Shown: positions 15,945-26,265, counted from the stretch's first letter. The stretch is 64,000 bases of DNA from Gemmatimonadaceae bacterium (GCA_025362035.1 JANYIN010000102.1:1-64000), one strand, 5' to 3'. Program-made: numbers and translations. Notes: generated by a model not told the origin, from the sequence alone.

Positions 15945-16648
15945 CCGGATTCATTTCGACTGTGCGCGACGTCGGCGTCGTCATCGTCGCCGGGGGCAGC
16001 GGCTCGCGGGTGGGCGGCAAGGAACTGAAGCAGTTCCGCTGGGTCGCCGGCAAACCCATGTTGCTGCACAGCGTCCAGACGTTCATGGCGCGGCAAGACG
16101 TCGGCATGGTCGTGTGCGTACTGCCGCGGGAGTATGCGGGCGATCCTCCGCCGTGGCTTTTCCAGTGCGACGTCGATCGCTTACTGGTGTCCGTGGGCGG
16201 GCGGACACGGAGCGAGAGCGTCGGGAATGGATTGGACGACCTGCCGGACGACGCGGAGATCGTGCTCGTTCACGACGCCGCGCGTCCGCTGGTGGACGCC
16301 GCCACCATCGATCGGGTGGTGACGTCGGTGCGCGGCGGCGTGTGCACCATCGCCGCACTGCCCGTGGTGGACACTCTCAAGCAAGTCTCGGCGGACGGCA
16401 ACGTCGTGCGTACGGTGAGCAGGGAGTTCCTCTGGCGCGCGCAGACGCCGCAAGGGTTCCCGCGGCGCGTTCTTGTGGACGCCCATCGTCAGGCGCGCGT
16501 AGAACGCATCGATGCCACCGACGATGCCGCGTTGTGCGAGCGTCTGGGCATCCCCGTGCGCGTGGTGCGCGGCACTGAGCGCGCGCTGAAGGTCACCGAC
16601 GAGGGAGACTTTGCGCGCGTGGGCGCGATGTATGGAGTACCGGAATGA
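15941..16648 (+). CDS. ispD: 2-C-methyl-D-erythritol 4-phosphate cytidylyltransferase
   Basis: The 235-residue enzyme makes CDP-methylerythritol in the MEP isoprenoid pathway. Family signatures are IVAGGSGSRVGG (about 15-26) with the conserved Lys (K27) for CTP, the VLVHDAARPLV motif and a C-terminal RALKVT segment. The start is GTG 15941, overlapping radA by 4 nt (GTGA); the first about 10 residues are not conserved, so a start slightly downstream is possible. The end overlaps the next gene (ATGA). No ispF is adjacent. Confidence 0.95.
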   Translation: MTGFISTVRDVGVVIVAGGSGSRVGGKELKQFRWVAGKPMLLHSVQTFMARQDVGMVVCVLPREYAGDPPPWLFQCDVDRLLVSVGGRTRSESVGNGLDDLPDDAEIVLVHDAARPLVDAATIDRVVTSVRGGVCTIAALPVVDTLKQVSADGNVVRTVSREFLWRAQTPQGFPRRVLVDAHRQARVERIDATDDAALCERLGIPVRVVRGTERALKVTDEGDFARVGAMYGVPE

Positions 16649-17316
16649 CAGGCAGTCCGCTGGCCATTCCGTTCTGGTCTGAGCCCGAGATCGCCGCGGC
16701 CATGCGCCAGGCACTGGAGCAGATGGAAATGCGTCGCGTGCTCGCCTATCCGACCGAAACGGTGTATGGGTTCGGCGGCGCCATTGATCGTGATTCCGTG
16801 GACGCGTTGGTGCGTCTCAAAGGACGCCCGAAGGGAAAGCCGTTCCTCCTGCTGATCGCCGGCAGCGAAATGCTGGCCAAGCTCGATCTTCGCCTCCCCA
16901 GCTATGCCACCAACCTGGCGGCGCGGCACTGGCCAGGTCCGCTCACCCTTGTACTCTCCGGCGGTCGCCAGCGCGTCGTTGAGGCGTTGCGAGGCCCCGA
17001 GGGCGGGATCGCGGTCCGATGGACGTCCCACCCGGCGCTGCAACAACTTCTTCGAGCGCATGGCGACGCCATGACCTCCACGAGTGCCAACCGTCCCGGG
17101 GTTCCCCCCGCGACGTCTTCGCGCGAGATTCGAGAGCAGTGGGGCGACGCCATCGCGCGCGGCACGTTGCGTGTGCTGGACGGTGGAATGCTTCGGCCTT
17201 CTCCGCCGTCCACCGTTGTGGATTGTACCGGCCGAGCCCCGCGCGTCATTCGTCCCGGCGCCATTCCGGCAGCGGTGCTCCGGGAAACCGCGCCACGCCT
17301 CATCGGAAACACGTGA
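16645..17316 (+). CDS. Threonylcarbamoyl-AMP synthase (Sua5/YrdC/TsaC family)
   Basis: The 223-residue protein condenses threonine, bicarbonate and ATP to threonylcarbamoyl-AMP, the first step of the t6A37 tRNA modification. Signatures are YPTETVYGFGG (about 35-45), the basic KGRPKGKPF loop, and TSTSANRPG in the C-terminal third. It lacks the extra Sua5 domain, so it is the short YrdC-like type. It overlaps ispD by 4 nt and is followed 4 nt later by a YwlE-like phosphatase, an association also known from the Bacillus ywlC-ywlE region. Confidence 0.93.
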   Translation: MTGSPLAIPFWSEPEIAAAMRQALEQMEMRRVLAYPTETVYGFGGAIDRDSVDALVRLKGRPKGKPFLLLIAGSEMLAKLDLRLPSYATNLAARHWPGPLTLVLSGGRQRVVEALRGPEGGIAVRWTSHPALQQLLRAHGDAMTSTSANRPGVPPATSSREIREQWGDAIARGTLRVLDGGMLRPSPPSTVVDCTGRAPRVIRPGAIPAAVLRETAPRLIGNT

Positions 17317-17320
17317 GTCC

Positions 17321-17791
17321 ATGAAGCTGCTGTTCGTGTGTACGGGCAACACCTGCCGCAGCCCGCTGGCGGAGGCGATCGCGCGCAAGCTCATCATCGA
17401 GCGCGGGCTGGTGGACATCGACGTCGCCAGCGCGGGCACCAGCGCATGGGACCGCGCCGCCGCGTCCGATGGTGCACTTCTGGTGGGACTCGAACGACGA
17501 CTCGACGTGGGCGGCCACAGCTCCCAGCAACTCACGCGGGCCCTCGTGGAGTCGAGTGATCTGATCTTCACGATGGGGCCGCATCACCTCGAACGCGCCG
17601 AGGCGCTCGGCGGCACGGGCAAGAGCTATTTGCTGACGGCGTATCCCGCCGCAGGCGCAGAAGGACGGGCCATCGCGGACCCCATGGGCGGTGAGCTCGA
17701 GGCCTATCGCACTGCCGCCGACGAACTCGAGGTCGAGATCCGTCGGGTGTTCGACACGCTGGCCGCGGAGCGCGTCCCCGACACGCCGTGA
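17321..17791 (+). CDS. Low-molecular-weight phosphatase, YwlE-like (possible protein-arginine phosphatase)
   Basis: The start ATG 17321 places the catalytic loop CTGNTCRS at residues 7-14, giving 156 residues, the usual LMW-PTP length. C7 is the nucleophile and R13 the phosphate binder; the general acid Asp is in IADPMGG. The residue at position 11 is Thr, not the Ile/Leu of tyrosine phosphatases. In Bacillus YwlE this Thr (also position 11) confers phosphoarginine specificity. Together with the upstream YrdC-family gene, this supports a YwlE-type call, but no McsB-like kinase is visible in the window. Confidence 0.85.
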   Translation: MKLLFVCTGNTCRSPLAEAIARKLIIERGLVDIDVASAGTSAWDRAAASDGALLVGLERRLDVGGHSSQQLTRALVESSDLIFTMGPHHLERAEALGGTGKSYLLTAYPAAGAEGRAIADPMGGELEAYRTAADELEVEIRRVFDTLAAERVPDTP

Positions 17792-18594
17792 TCGATCCCC
17801 CGTTGCGGCTGGTGCTGTTGGGACACCCGGTCTCGCACTCGATTTCTCCGCGTTTCCAGAACGCTGCCCTCCGCGCCGCGGGACTCCCCCTGAAGTACGA
17901 AGCGCTGGATGTGGCGCCCGCCGACCTCACTCGCGTCATGACCGAACTCGCGAGCGAGCGCGGAGCCGGCAACGTCACCATTCCCCACAAGGAGGCGCTG
18001 GCCGCGATGTGCGCGCGACTCACGCCGCTTGCCCACCGTGTCGGCGCCGTGAATGTGTTCTGGCACGAAGACGGACAGTTGGTTGGCGACAACAGCGATG
18101 TCGGCGGCGCCGAGGTGGTGTTGCGCGCGTTCCTCGGCGCGAAGTCGGCGGTGGTCGACATCACCCTGCTGGGCGCCGGCGGTAGCGCCGCGTCCATCCT
18201 CTGTGCGGCGGAGCGATGCGGGATTCGGCAGGTGCGCGTGTACAATCGCGATCCGTCGCGCGCACACCGACTGGCCGCGCGCTTTCCGGACATCGCCCGC
18301 GTGGCCCTCGCGATCGACGAGGCGCTGGCGGGCAGCGCGCTGGTAGTGAACGCCACGCCGGTGGGTCTGGTGGACGACCGCATGCCCGTGGACGTCGCAC
18401 AACTGCCCGATGGGTGCGGCGTGTTCGATCTCTGCTACCGCGCGAATGAAACAGCGTGGGTGCGGGCGTCCCGCGCCGCCGGACACTACGCCGCGGATGG
18501 CGAGGGAATGCTGCTGGAGCAGGGCGCCATCGCCTTCGAGCGGTGGTTTGGCATGGCGCCGAATCGCGGCGTCATGTGGAAGGCACTCCACTAG
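17788..18594 (+). CDS. aroE: Shikimate dehydrogenase
   Basis: The 268-residue NADPH-dependent enzyme reduces 3-dehydroshikimate in aromatic amino-acid synthesis. Shikimate-binding motifs are GHPVSHSISP (about 10-19), VTIPHKEA with the catalytic Lys, and GDNSDVGG, where most family members have NTD. The Rossmann motif GAGGSAAS follows. GTG 17788 overlaps the phosphatase stop by 4 nt. It is convergent with the minus-strand MoaD-like gene, 17 bp away, with no clear terminator between them. Confidence 0.95.
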   Translation: MIDPPLRLVLLGHPVSHSISPRFQNAALRAAGLPLKYEALDVAPADLTRVMTELASERGAGNVTIPHKEALAAMCARLTPLAHRVGAVNVFWHEDGQLVGDNSDVGGAEVVLRAFLGAKSAVVDITLLGAGGSAASILCAAERCGIRQVRVYNRDPSRAHRLAARFPDIARVALAIDEALAGSALVVNATPVGLVDDRMPVDVAQLPDGCGVFDLCYRANETAWVRASRAAGHYAADGEGMLLEQGAIAFERWFGMAPNRGVMWKALH

Positions 18595-18611
18595 GAAACC
18601 TCCGGACCGCG

Positions 18612-18920
18612 TCAGCCGCCGGCGATAGCGCCCACCACCAGGAACGGTTCAGCACCGCGCGCCACGGCATCAGGCAACGGCGCGTCGGGCTCCGCGTGCG
18701 ACAAGTCTTCTTCGCAGGCATAGAAGCGTACCAGCGCCCGACGCCGGCGCGTCGCGCCATCGCGCAGGGTTCCGCGCAGCATGGGATAGCGCGCCTCGAT
18801 CGTGTCGATCACGCTCGCCTGTGTTACCGGGCCCGCGATGTCAACGGTAATTTCGCCCGCCGCGCCGATCATGTCGCGCAACAGCGATGGCAGCAGCACG
18901 CGAACGCCAGGGCTACTCAT
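18612..18920 (-). CDS. MoaD/ThiS-family sulfur carrier protein (second, non-canonical copy)
   Basis: This is a 102-residue beta-grasp protein ending in the diagnostic Gly-Gly (IAGG), the site that is adenylated and thiocarboxylated in MoaD, ThiS and CysO. It is longer than the canonical 80-residue MoaD encoded at 28482-28724 and contains an extra charged segment (about 60-85). Its ATG overlaps the stop of the upstream propeller gene (ATGA), so the two are cotranslated. A MoeB-rhodanese gene lies divergently just beyond. It is therefore more likely to serve a dedicated sulfur-transfer pathway than molybdopterin synthesis; the acceptor is unknown. Confidence 0.88.
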   Translation of the reverse strand: MSSPGVRVLLPSLLRDMIGAAGEITVDIAGPVTQASVIDTIEARYPMLRGTLRDGATRRRRALVRFYACEEDLSHAEPDAPLPDAVARGAEPFLVVGAIAGG

Positions 18921-20032
18921 TGCAGCGTTTGCACTTCAACGGAGAGGACGGCGGGCAAGTCGCGCACAATGGCGGACCAGTGATCGCCGCCGTCGGGAGA
19001 GGCGTACACCTGTCCACCTGTGGTGCCGAAGTACACGCCGCATTCGTCGAGTGAATCCACGGCCATCGCATCGCGCAGCACGTTCACATAGCAGTTCTCC
19101 TGCGGCAATCCCTTGGTGAGCGGTTCCCACTCGTCGCCGCCGCTGCGGCTTCGATACACGCGCAGCTTGCCCTCCATCACGAAATGGTGCGCATCGCTGG
19201 TAATGGGTACCACGTATACCGTTTCAGGCTCGTGCGCGTGCACGTCGATCACGAAGCCAAAGTCGGTGGGCAGGTTGCCGCTCACTTCACGCCACCGGTC
19301 GCCGCCATCGTCGCTGCGCATCACGTCCCAGTGCTTTTGCATGAACAAGGTGCGCGGCCGCGACGGGTGCATGGTGACGTGGTGCACGCAGTGCCCCACC
19401 TCTGCGGTGGGGTCAGGGATATGCGCCGAGTGCAACCCCTGGTTGATCGCCTTCCAGGTTTGCCCGCCATCCTCCGTGCGGAACGTGCCCGCCGCCGAGA
19501 TCGCGATGTACATGCGGTCGGGGTTGGACGGATCGATGAGGATGGTGTGCAGGCACATGCCGCCGGCACCTGGTGTCCAGTTCGGGCCAGATCCGTGCTT
19601 ACGCAAACCCGACAGCTCCGTCCATGTGCTCCCGCCGTCGCCCGACAGAAAGAGCGCGGCGTCCTCGACGCCCGCATACACGACGTCAGCGTCGGAGAGC
19701 GAGGGCTCGAGATGCCACACGCGCTTGAATTCCCATGGATGGGGGGTACCGTCGTACCACTGGTGTGTGCCCGGTACACCGTCGTACGGAAACTGATTGC
19801 CGACGGCGTTCCACGTCGCACCGCCATCGTCCGAGCGCTGCATCAACTGCCCGAACCACGAACTGCATTGCGACGCGTAGATGCGGTTTGGGTCCACCGG
19901 CGAGCCCTTCAGGTGATACAGTTCGAATCCGGGAAAATGTGGCCCATTCACCGTCCAGCTGTCGCGCTTGCCGTCCGCGGTGAGAATGAATGCACCTTTG
20001 CGTGTGCCAACGAGCACTCGAACGCCTGTCAT
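18917..20032 (-). CDS. Cytosolic Asp-box (BNR/sialidase-like) beta-propeller protein
   Basis: The 371-residue protein begins at the ATG at 20032, preceded by a good AGGAG site 7 nt upstream; an earlier in-frame ATG at 20137 would add 35 non-conserved residues. Six Asp-box-like motifs of the type S-x-D-G-G-x-T-W are spread through the sequence (for example [24 protein letters not shown]), which predicts a six-bladed propeller. No signal peptide is present, unlike secreted sialidases, and the Arg-triad of true sialidases is not obvious. It overlaps the MoaD-like gene by 4 nt. The function is unknown; a glycosidase annotation would be over-interpretation. Confidence 0.85.
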   Translation of the reverse strand: MTGVRVLVGTRKGAFILTADGKRDSWTVNGPHFPGFELYHLKGSPVDPNRIYASQCSSWFGQLMQRSDDGGATWNAVGNQFPYDGVPGTHQWYDGTPHPWEFKRVWHLEPSLSDADVVYAGVEDAALFLSGDGGSTWTELSGLRKHGSGPNWTPGAGGMCLHTILIDPSNPDRMYIAISAAGTFRTEDGGQTWKAINQGLHSAHIPDPTAEVGHCVHHVTMHPSRPRTLFMQKHWDVMRSDDGGDRWREVSGNLPTDFGFVIDVHAHEPETVYVVPITSDAHHFVMEGKLRVYRSRSGGDEWEPLTKGLPQENCYVNVLRDAMAVDSLDECGVYFGTTGGQVYASPDGGDHWSAIVRDLPAVLSVEVQTLQ

Positions 20033-20064
20033 GGAGTCGCTCCTGAAGGGAAAGTGACGGCCCA

Positions 20065-20094
20065 AGGATAGCGCACGATGGAATCGGTGTCGAA
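20065..20094 (-). promoter_or_regulatory. Candidate promoter for the propeller/MoaD-like pair
   Basis: Read on the minus strand, TTCGAC (20094-20089) and TATCCT (20070-20065) are separated by 18 nt, in the 97-bp gap divergent to the MoeB gene. Both boxes are imperfect, so this is tentative. Confidence 0.35.
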
Positions 20095-20129
20095 TTTTTC
20101 GGCCAGGTATCGCGACCCAGAACCAGGCG

Positions 20130-21317
20130 GTGAGCATGACGAACGCTTCAACACTCGGCGACGAGGTTCACCCGGCACTTCCCGAGCTCAGTCCGCCTGA
20201 ACTCGTCCGGTACGGCCGACACCTGTCGCTACCCAACATCGGGCTCCATGGCCAGCGCCGCCTCAAGGCAGCCCGGGTGTTGATCGTCGGTGCTGGCGGA
20301 CTCGGATCGCCCGCCGCGCTCTACCTTGCCGGAGCCGGAGTTGGCACCGTCGGACTGGTGGACTTCGACGTGGTTGACGCCTCCAATCTGCATCGTCAAC
20401 TGTTGCACGGCACTCACGACGTGGGACGGCGCAAACTGGACTCGGCGCGAGACCGCCTGCACGACGTCAATCCGCACGTGCACGTGGAAGGCTACGACAC
20501 GCGCCTCACCGCGTCGAACGCCATGGAGATCCTGCGGGAGTACGACGTGGTGCTCGATGGTACCGACAACTTCGCCACGCGCTATCTCGTGAACGATGCC
20601 TGCGTGTTGCTCGGCAAGCCCAACGTGTATGGGTCCATCTTCCGCTTTGAAGGGCAAGCGTCGCTCTTTGCCACCGATCGCGGGCCCTGCTATCGCTGCC
20701 TCTACCCCGAACCGCCGCCGCCCGGAACGGTGCCGTCGTGCGCCGAGGGCGGCGTGTTGGGTGTGTTGCCGGGGCTTGTGGGCACCATCCAGGCAACCGA
20801 GGCGATCAAATTGCTTGCAGGCATCGGCGAATCGCTCGCCGGCCGCCTGCTACTGATCGACGCGCTGACGATGCAGTTCCGCACCATCCGCATTGCGCGC
20901 GATCCCGACTGCCCCATGTGCGCCACGCGCACGATCACGGAGCTCGTGGACTACGACGTCTTCTGTGGGACACCGGAGCCGCAGCACGATGATGACGCCG
21001 TCCCTGAAATCACGCCGCGCGAACTCGCGGCTCGCCTGCGGCGCGGCGATGACTTTGACTTGATTGACGTACGCGAGCCGTACGAATGGGACGCAGGCCA
21101 CATCGCGGGCGCTCTCCTCCTGCCGTTGAATACCCTCGACACCGCGATGACACCGCGTGACGCATTCCGCGAGATCGTCGTGATGTGTCGCAGCGGGGGG
21201 CGTAGCGCAGACGCCGCGCGACGACTGCGCGCGGCAGGCGTCGCAAGAGTATCCAGTCTTGCGGGAGGAATTCTGCGCTGGGACGCGGAGATTGATGCAA
21301 CAGGCGAGGCGCGCTGA
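20130..21317 (+). CDS. MoeB/ThiF-type adenylyltransferase with C-terminal rhodanese domain
   Basis: This is a 395-residue E1-like enzyme. The adenylation domain has GAGGLGSP (54-61), [12 protein letters not shown] (79-90), a four-Cys zinc site (C187, C190, C261, C264) and the conserved Cys in SCAEGG (C204). A rhodanese domain follows (about 293-390) with active-site loop CRSGGRS (C353). Such MoeZ/MOCS3-like fusions activate the C-terminal glycine of MoaD-type proteins and deliver sulfur to it. It is divergent from the MoaD-like gene and distant from moaD-moaE-moaA, so it may serve both carriers. Start GTG 20130; ATG 20136 is equally plausible. Confidence 0.93.
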   Translation: MSMTNASTLGDEVHPALPELSPPELVRYGRHLSLPNIGLHGQRRLKAARVLIVGAGGLGSPAALYLAGAGVGTVGLVDFDVVDASNLHRQLLHGTHDVGRRKLDSARDRLHDVNPHVHVEGYDTRLTASNAMEILREYDVVLDGTDNFATRYLVNDACVLLGKPNVYGSIFRFEGQASLFATDRGPCYRCLYPEPPPPGTVPSCAEGGVLGVLPGLVGTIQATEAIKLLAGIGESLAGRLLLIDALTMQFRTIRIARDPDCPMCATRTITELVDYDVFCGTPEPQHDDDAVPEITPRELAARLRRGDDFDLIDVREPYEWDAGHIAGALLLPLNTLDTAMTPRDAFREIVVMCRSGGRSADAARRLRAAGVARVSSLAGGILRWDAEIDATGEAR

Positions 21318-21455
21318 CACGAAAACGACGCGTCGCGATGCTTCCACCGGCGATGCCTCGATGCTGCCTCAGGCTTCCCGTGTAACAGCTTCCGGCGGCG
21401 TTGACCGTCCGGTCGCGCCTTTGCAGTCCAGCGTACTTTCACAAGGGGTCGCGAA

Positions 21456-22250
21456 TTGTGGATGCGAACTCTCGGTTCGCGGGTACGCGTCTCTGCGTGC
21501 TGCAGCCTCGTTCGTGAAGCGGGCGCGGCGTTGCTCGACCTGCTGCTGCCGCCCGTCTGCGCGATTTGCGGCGGGGCAAGGTCGGCGCTCGAACGCGAGC
21601 TCGTCTGCGGCACCTGCTGGCTTCGCGCACGGGAGCTTCCGCGTCCCCGCTGTCATCGCTGCGGACATCCGTACGATCCGATGCGGTCGAAGCGCTGTCG
21701 ATGGTGCGAGTTGCTGCCGCCCTACGTACGCGGGGTGCGATCCGCCTACGCGATGCCCGGCGGCCACGCCGAGCGCATTGTGCATGCGCTCAAGTACCAG
21801 GGCTGGCCAGGCGTCGCGCCCGCGATGGCCAAGCGGATGGCTCGTCTGCGATTCCCGATCGATGTGGAAGAGGAGCGGGCCGCGCTGGTGCCCGTTCCCC
21901 TGTCGCGGGCCCGCGAACGCGAGCGCGGATACAACCAAAGTGCCGAGCTCGCGCGGACGCTCGCCCTCTCGTGGGGAATTCCTGTGCGAACGGACGTCAT
22001 CGTGCGCTCGCGTGCAACGGTCTCGCAAACCCAATTGACCCCGGGGGAGCGTCTGCGCAACGTGTCCGGCGCGTTCCAGGCGGTCGCCGATCGCGCGTCC
22101 CTCCGTGGTCTGCATCTCGTCCTGGTGGACGACGTGGTCACCACCGCGGCGACTCTCAACGCATGCGCGACCGTGCTACATTCCGGGGGAGCACGCATTC
22201 TGAGCTATGTGACCTTCGGCCGGGCGCCCGCTCTTGGCGACCGGTGGTGA
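21456..22250 (+). CDS. comF: ComF family phosphoribosyltransferase-like protein
   Basis: The 264-residue protein has two N-terminal zinc-finger Cys pairs (CAICGG, CGTC, CHRCG, CRWC within residues 34-83) and a C-terminal PRTase domain with LVLVDDVVTTAATLNAC, the PRPP-binding loop. ComF/GntX proteins assist DNA uptake in competent bacteria and possibly DNA repair elsewhere. GTG 21456 or ATG 21462 could be the start. It lies 18 nt upstream of gap, with no terminator between them. The 138-bp gap before it contains no recognised signal. Confidence 0.9.
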   Translation: MWMRTLGSRVRVSACCSLVREAGAALLDLLLPPVCAICGGARSALERELVCGTCWLRARELPRPRCHRCGHPYDPMRSKRCRWCELLPPYVRGVRSAYAMPGGHAERIVHALKYQGWPGVAPAMAKRMARLRFPIDVEEERAALVPVPLSRARERERGYNQSAELARTLALSWGIPVRTDVIVRSRATVSQTQLTPGERLRNVSGAFQAVADRASLRGLHLVLVDDVVTTAATLNACATVLHSGGARILSYVTFGRAPALGDRW

Positions 22251-23279
<1,029 letters not shown>

Positions 23280-23282
23280 GTC

Positions 23283-24482
23283 ATGACCAAGCTCACCGTA
23301 CGCGACCTGTCCGCGGATCAACTCCGCGGACAGCGTGCGCTCGTGCGCGTGGACTTCAACGTCCCGCTCGACGAGCATGGCCACGTTACTGACGACACGC
23401 GCATCCGCGCCGCGATCCCCACGCTCGATTACCTGCTCGACCGGGGCGCGCGCGTGGTGTTGCTCTCGCACCTGGGCCGTCCAAAGGGAAAGCCTGAGCC
23501 CAAGTACTCGCTCGAGCCGGTGTCGCGCCGGCTCGCAGAGCTCGTGCCCAATCGAACGGTCACGTTCGTCGAGTCCACCGACAGCGACGAAGCCATCAAG
23601 GCGACGAATGCCCTGGCCAACGGGGAGATCCTTCTCCTGGAGAATACGCGCTTTCTGGCAGGTGAAGAGAAGAACGACGAGCGCCTTGCGCGTTCGCTCG
23701 CTCAACTCGGCGACCTGTACGTGAACGACGCATTCGGCACCGCGCACCGGGCGCACGCGTCCACCGAGGGCGTCGCGCATCATCTCGCCCCCGCTGTGGC
23801 CGGTTTGCTCATGGAGAAGGAGCTCGCGTATCTGCACGGCGCGCTGGAGAACCCGTTGCGACCCTTCGTCGCAATCCTTGGCGGCTCCAAGATCTCCGGC
23901 AAGATCGACGTCATCGAAGCGTTGCTGCCCAAGGTGGACGCGCTGCTGGTGGGCGGCGCCATGGCCTGCACGTTCTACAAGGCCATGGGGCTCGAAACCG
24001 GCACGTCCCTCGTGGAGCCGGATCGCATCGACATGGCGGCCGCGCTCATCGACGAGGCGGGCACGATTCTCATCCTGCCGCACGACGCCGTCGTGGCGCC
24101 CTCCATCCAGGACGGCGCACAGTCGAAGGCGGTGGGTCGTGAGCACATCCCGTCCGACATGGCCATGCTGGACATCGGGCCGCGCACCGCGGAGTCCTAC
24201 GCACGCGCCATCACGAGTGCAAAGACGGTGTTGTGGAACGGGCCAATGGGCGTGTTCGAGACGCCGCCGTTCGACAAGGGCACGCGCGCCATCGCCGATG
24301 CGATGGCGAAGGCCACTGCGACCGGGGCCACTACCATCGTCGGTGGCGGTGACTCCGCTGCGGCGGTCGAACAGGCGGGGCTCTCCTCGAAGATAAGCCA
24401 CGTATCGACGGGCGGCGGCGCGGCGCTGGAGTTCCTTGAAGGCAAGGCGCTGCCCGGCGTCGATGTGCTCAACGAGAAATAG
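23283..24482 (+). CDS. pgk: Phosphoglycerate kinase
   Basis: The 399-residue two-domain kinase forms ATP from 1,3-bisphosphoglycerate. Signatures are [13 protein letters not shown] (about 20-32), HLGRPKGK, the hinge region with GGSKISGKI (about 200-208), and the nucleotide-binding [10 protein letters not shown] near the C-terminus. Length is standard. It lies 3 bp after gap and 9 bp before tpiA. Confidence 0.97.
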   Translation: MTKLTVRDLSADQLRGQRALVRVDFNVPLDEHGHVTDDTRIRAAIPTLDYLLDRGARVVLLSHLGRPKGKPEPKYSLEPVSRRLAELVPNRTVTFVESTDSDEAIKATNALANGEILLLENTRFLAGEEKNDERLARSLAQLGDLYVNDAFGTAHRAHASTEGVAHHLAPAVAGLLMEKELAYLHGALENPLRPFVAILGGSKISGKIDVIEALLPKVDALLVGGAMACTFYKAMGLETGTSLVEPDRIDMAAALIDEAGTILILPHDAVVAPSIQDGAQSKAVGREHIPSDMAMLDIGPRTAESYARAITSAKTVLWNGPMGVFETPPFDKGTRAIADAMAKATATGATTIVGGGDSAAAVEQAGLSSKISHVSTGGGAALEFLEGKALPGVDVLNEK

Positions 24483-24491
24483 AGGTCACGC

Positions 24492-25262
24492 GTGCACCAG
24501 CGCCCCGTCCTCGCGGCAAACTGGAAGATGAATCTGGGTCCGTCCGCGGCGACGGCATTCGTGAGGGCGTTCCTGCCGTTGCACGCGGCACGTGACGAGC
24601 GCACCGTCATCTTCTTCCCGCCGGCCATCTCCTTTGCCGCCGTGCATGCCGCGACGCGGGCGCGGCCCGACATTCGGCTCGGCGTCCAGAACGTGCATAC
24701 CGACGAGAAGGGCGCCTTCACCGGCGAGACGTCCGCCGGCATGGCCGCGGACGCCGGGGCGAGCTACGTGCTGGTGGGTCACTCCGAACGCCGGCACGTC
24801 TTCGGCGAGACCGAGGCCGAGTCGGCGCGCAAGTGCGCAAGGGTGGTGGAGCACGGGCTGATCCCGGTGCTGTGCGTCGGGGAAACGATCGAGCAACGCG
24901 AACGCGGCGAGACCGAATCAGTCGTGCTCCACCAACTGCGGACGGGCCTATCTGCGCTCACGCACGAGGCGGTTCGGGAGGCCATCATTGCGTACGAGCC
25001 TGTTTGGGCCATCGGCACGGGGCGCACGGCCACGCCCGACGACGCCGCCGCGGTTCACCGCGTGATACGCGCGGCGCTCGTGCGTCTCGTGGGGGAGAGC
25101 GGCGCCACGATTCCCATCCTGTACGGCGGAAGCGTCACGCCCGCCAACGCCGCCGCGCTGCTCGCCGCGGATCAGGTGGATGGCGTGCTGGTTGGCGGAG
25201 CAAGCCTCGATGCGGCCAATTGGGCCGCCATCTGCGCCGCGGGCATCGAACCAGGGAACTGA
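24492..25262 (+). CDS. tpiA: Triosephosphate isomerase
   Basis: The 256-residue TIM-barrel enzyme interconverts dihydroxyacetone phosphate and glyceraldehyde 3-phosphate. Catalytic residues are visible: K12 in ANWKMN, the electrophilic His in VGHSERR, and the Glu in AYEPVWAIGTG. The phosphate loop YGGSVTPAN is intact. The start is GTG 24492. In many bacteria secG follows directly; here a 1-kb repeat-rich gap intervenes. Confidence 0.97.
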   Translation: MHQRPVLAANWKMNLGPSAATAFVRAFLPLHAARDERTVIFFPPAISFAAVHAATRARPDIRLGVQNVHTDEKGAFTGETSAGMAADAGASYVLVGHSERRHVFGETEAESARKCARVVEHGLIPVLCVGETIEQRERGETESVVLHQLRTGLSALTHEAVREAIIAYEPVWAIGTGRTATPDDAAAVHRVIRAALVRLVGESGATIPILYGGSVTPANAAALLAADQVDGVLVGGASLDAANWAAICAAGIEPGN

Positions 25263-25383
25263 CCGACTTCGTTCGCTTGCTCGATGGGCCGCGTGACGAC
25301 ACTCGTGTACGAGCCGAGGTCGTCGTTCCGTGCCGCGCGTTCGCGATGTCACGCCACTGGTTCGTCGCAATGCGCCAGTAGAT

Positions 25384-25397
25384 CGCGCGCGCGCGCG
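25384..25397. repeat. Alternating CG tract (14 nt)
   Basis: Seven CG dinucleotides in a row precede the 21-bp tandem array by about 20 bp. Such tracts can adopt Z-DNA in vitro; any role here is unknown. Confidence 0.6.
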
Positions 25398-25415
25398 AAC
25401 GCTTTGTTGCGTAGC

Positions 25416-26171
25416 GACGTGAGGTTGCTACCTGGCGACGAAAGGTTGGTCGACGCTGACGAACGGCGGCAGTGTGGCGACGAAAGGTCGGTCCGCGTCG
25501 ACGTCAGCTCGCTCCGCGTCGAGGCGAGGTCGCGGCGACGCGCCGGCAGCCCGCCGCGCTGCAACGTCGCGCTGCCGCGATGCGCCCCTAGTCAGCGCCG
25601 ATGCGACGCGAGGCTGCAGCTGCGCATCGCGAGGCCGCTTCGACAGGACGCAAGGCTGCTCCCGATCGACGTGAGGTTGCTCGGATGCGACGCGAGGCTG
25701 CTCCCGATCGACGTGAGGTCGCCCGGACGCGACGCAAGGCTGATCCCGCGTGAAGCCAGGTTGCTCGGACGCGACGCTCGGCCGCTCCGGAGCGACGCAA
25801 GGCCGGTGCGACGCGACATTCGGCAGCGCCGCTGCGGCGACGGGCTGCGCCGTTGCAGCGAGAGGCCGCTTCGCTGCGGCGACAGTCCGCTTCGCGGCGG
25901 CCACGGTCTGCGGCGACGCGACGACAGCCCGGCCCGCGCCGACGTGAGCCTGGTTCGCGCCGACGACAGACAGGTTCGCCGCGACGTTGGGCAGGTGTTC
26001 ACGGACGGCAACCTCGTTCGTTCCAACGGTGGATCGAGTCGATCAACCGTTACTTCGGTTCGGCGCGACGTTGGCTGGGCTCGCTCCGACGCGGACTCGG
26101 GTCGCGCCAACGTGGGCTGCGTTCGCTCGGACGATGAATCCGGCTGCTCCGACGTTGGACCCGTCAGCGTT
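25416..26171. repeat. Degenerate 21-bp tandem array, 36 units
   Basis: Exactly 36 consecutive 21-bp units fill the stretch between tpiA and secG with no phase slip. Most start GACG, and the central units have AGGCTGCTC or AGGTTGCTC at positions 7-15; units at 25647 and 25689 differ at one position. Divergence grows outward, and the last third follows a GACG...GGTTCGC variant. Because 21 is a multiple of three, several frames stay open on both strands. The + frame would encode heptads like DARLLPI and the minus frame heptads like SNLTSIG, both with G/C-rich third positions. Neither has a convincing start or a known domain, so I do not call a gene. Apart from the array, 25263-26341 holds only the CG tract and the secG promoter. 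Confidence 0.9.
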
Positions 26172-26265
26172 CGCCTTGGCGCGTGGCGCGCCTATTACGA
26201 TTGCCTTCGCTGCGCGAGCGGCGCGGACCGGTGAGGCGTGGTGGTGGTTCTGTTGCGTGCACGTC

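Noticed and set aside
18917-20032. Calling the propeller a sialidase or glycosyl hydrolase
   Set aside because: Asp boxes mark the fold only; no secretion signal and no clear catalytic Arg triad or nucleophile pair.
25416-26171. CRISPR array
   Set aside because: Units are contiguous with no unique spacers, too short as repeats, and no cas genes are present.
25284-26234. A 316-codon frame across the tandem array as a real protein, and opposite-strand frames in the same place
   Set aside because: Openness is explained by the 21-bp period being a multiple of three; there is no good start, ribosome-binding site or family, and two strands look equally coding. Kept as a repeat.
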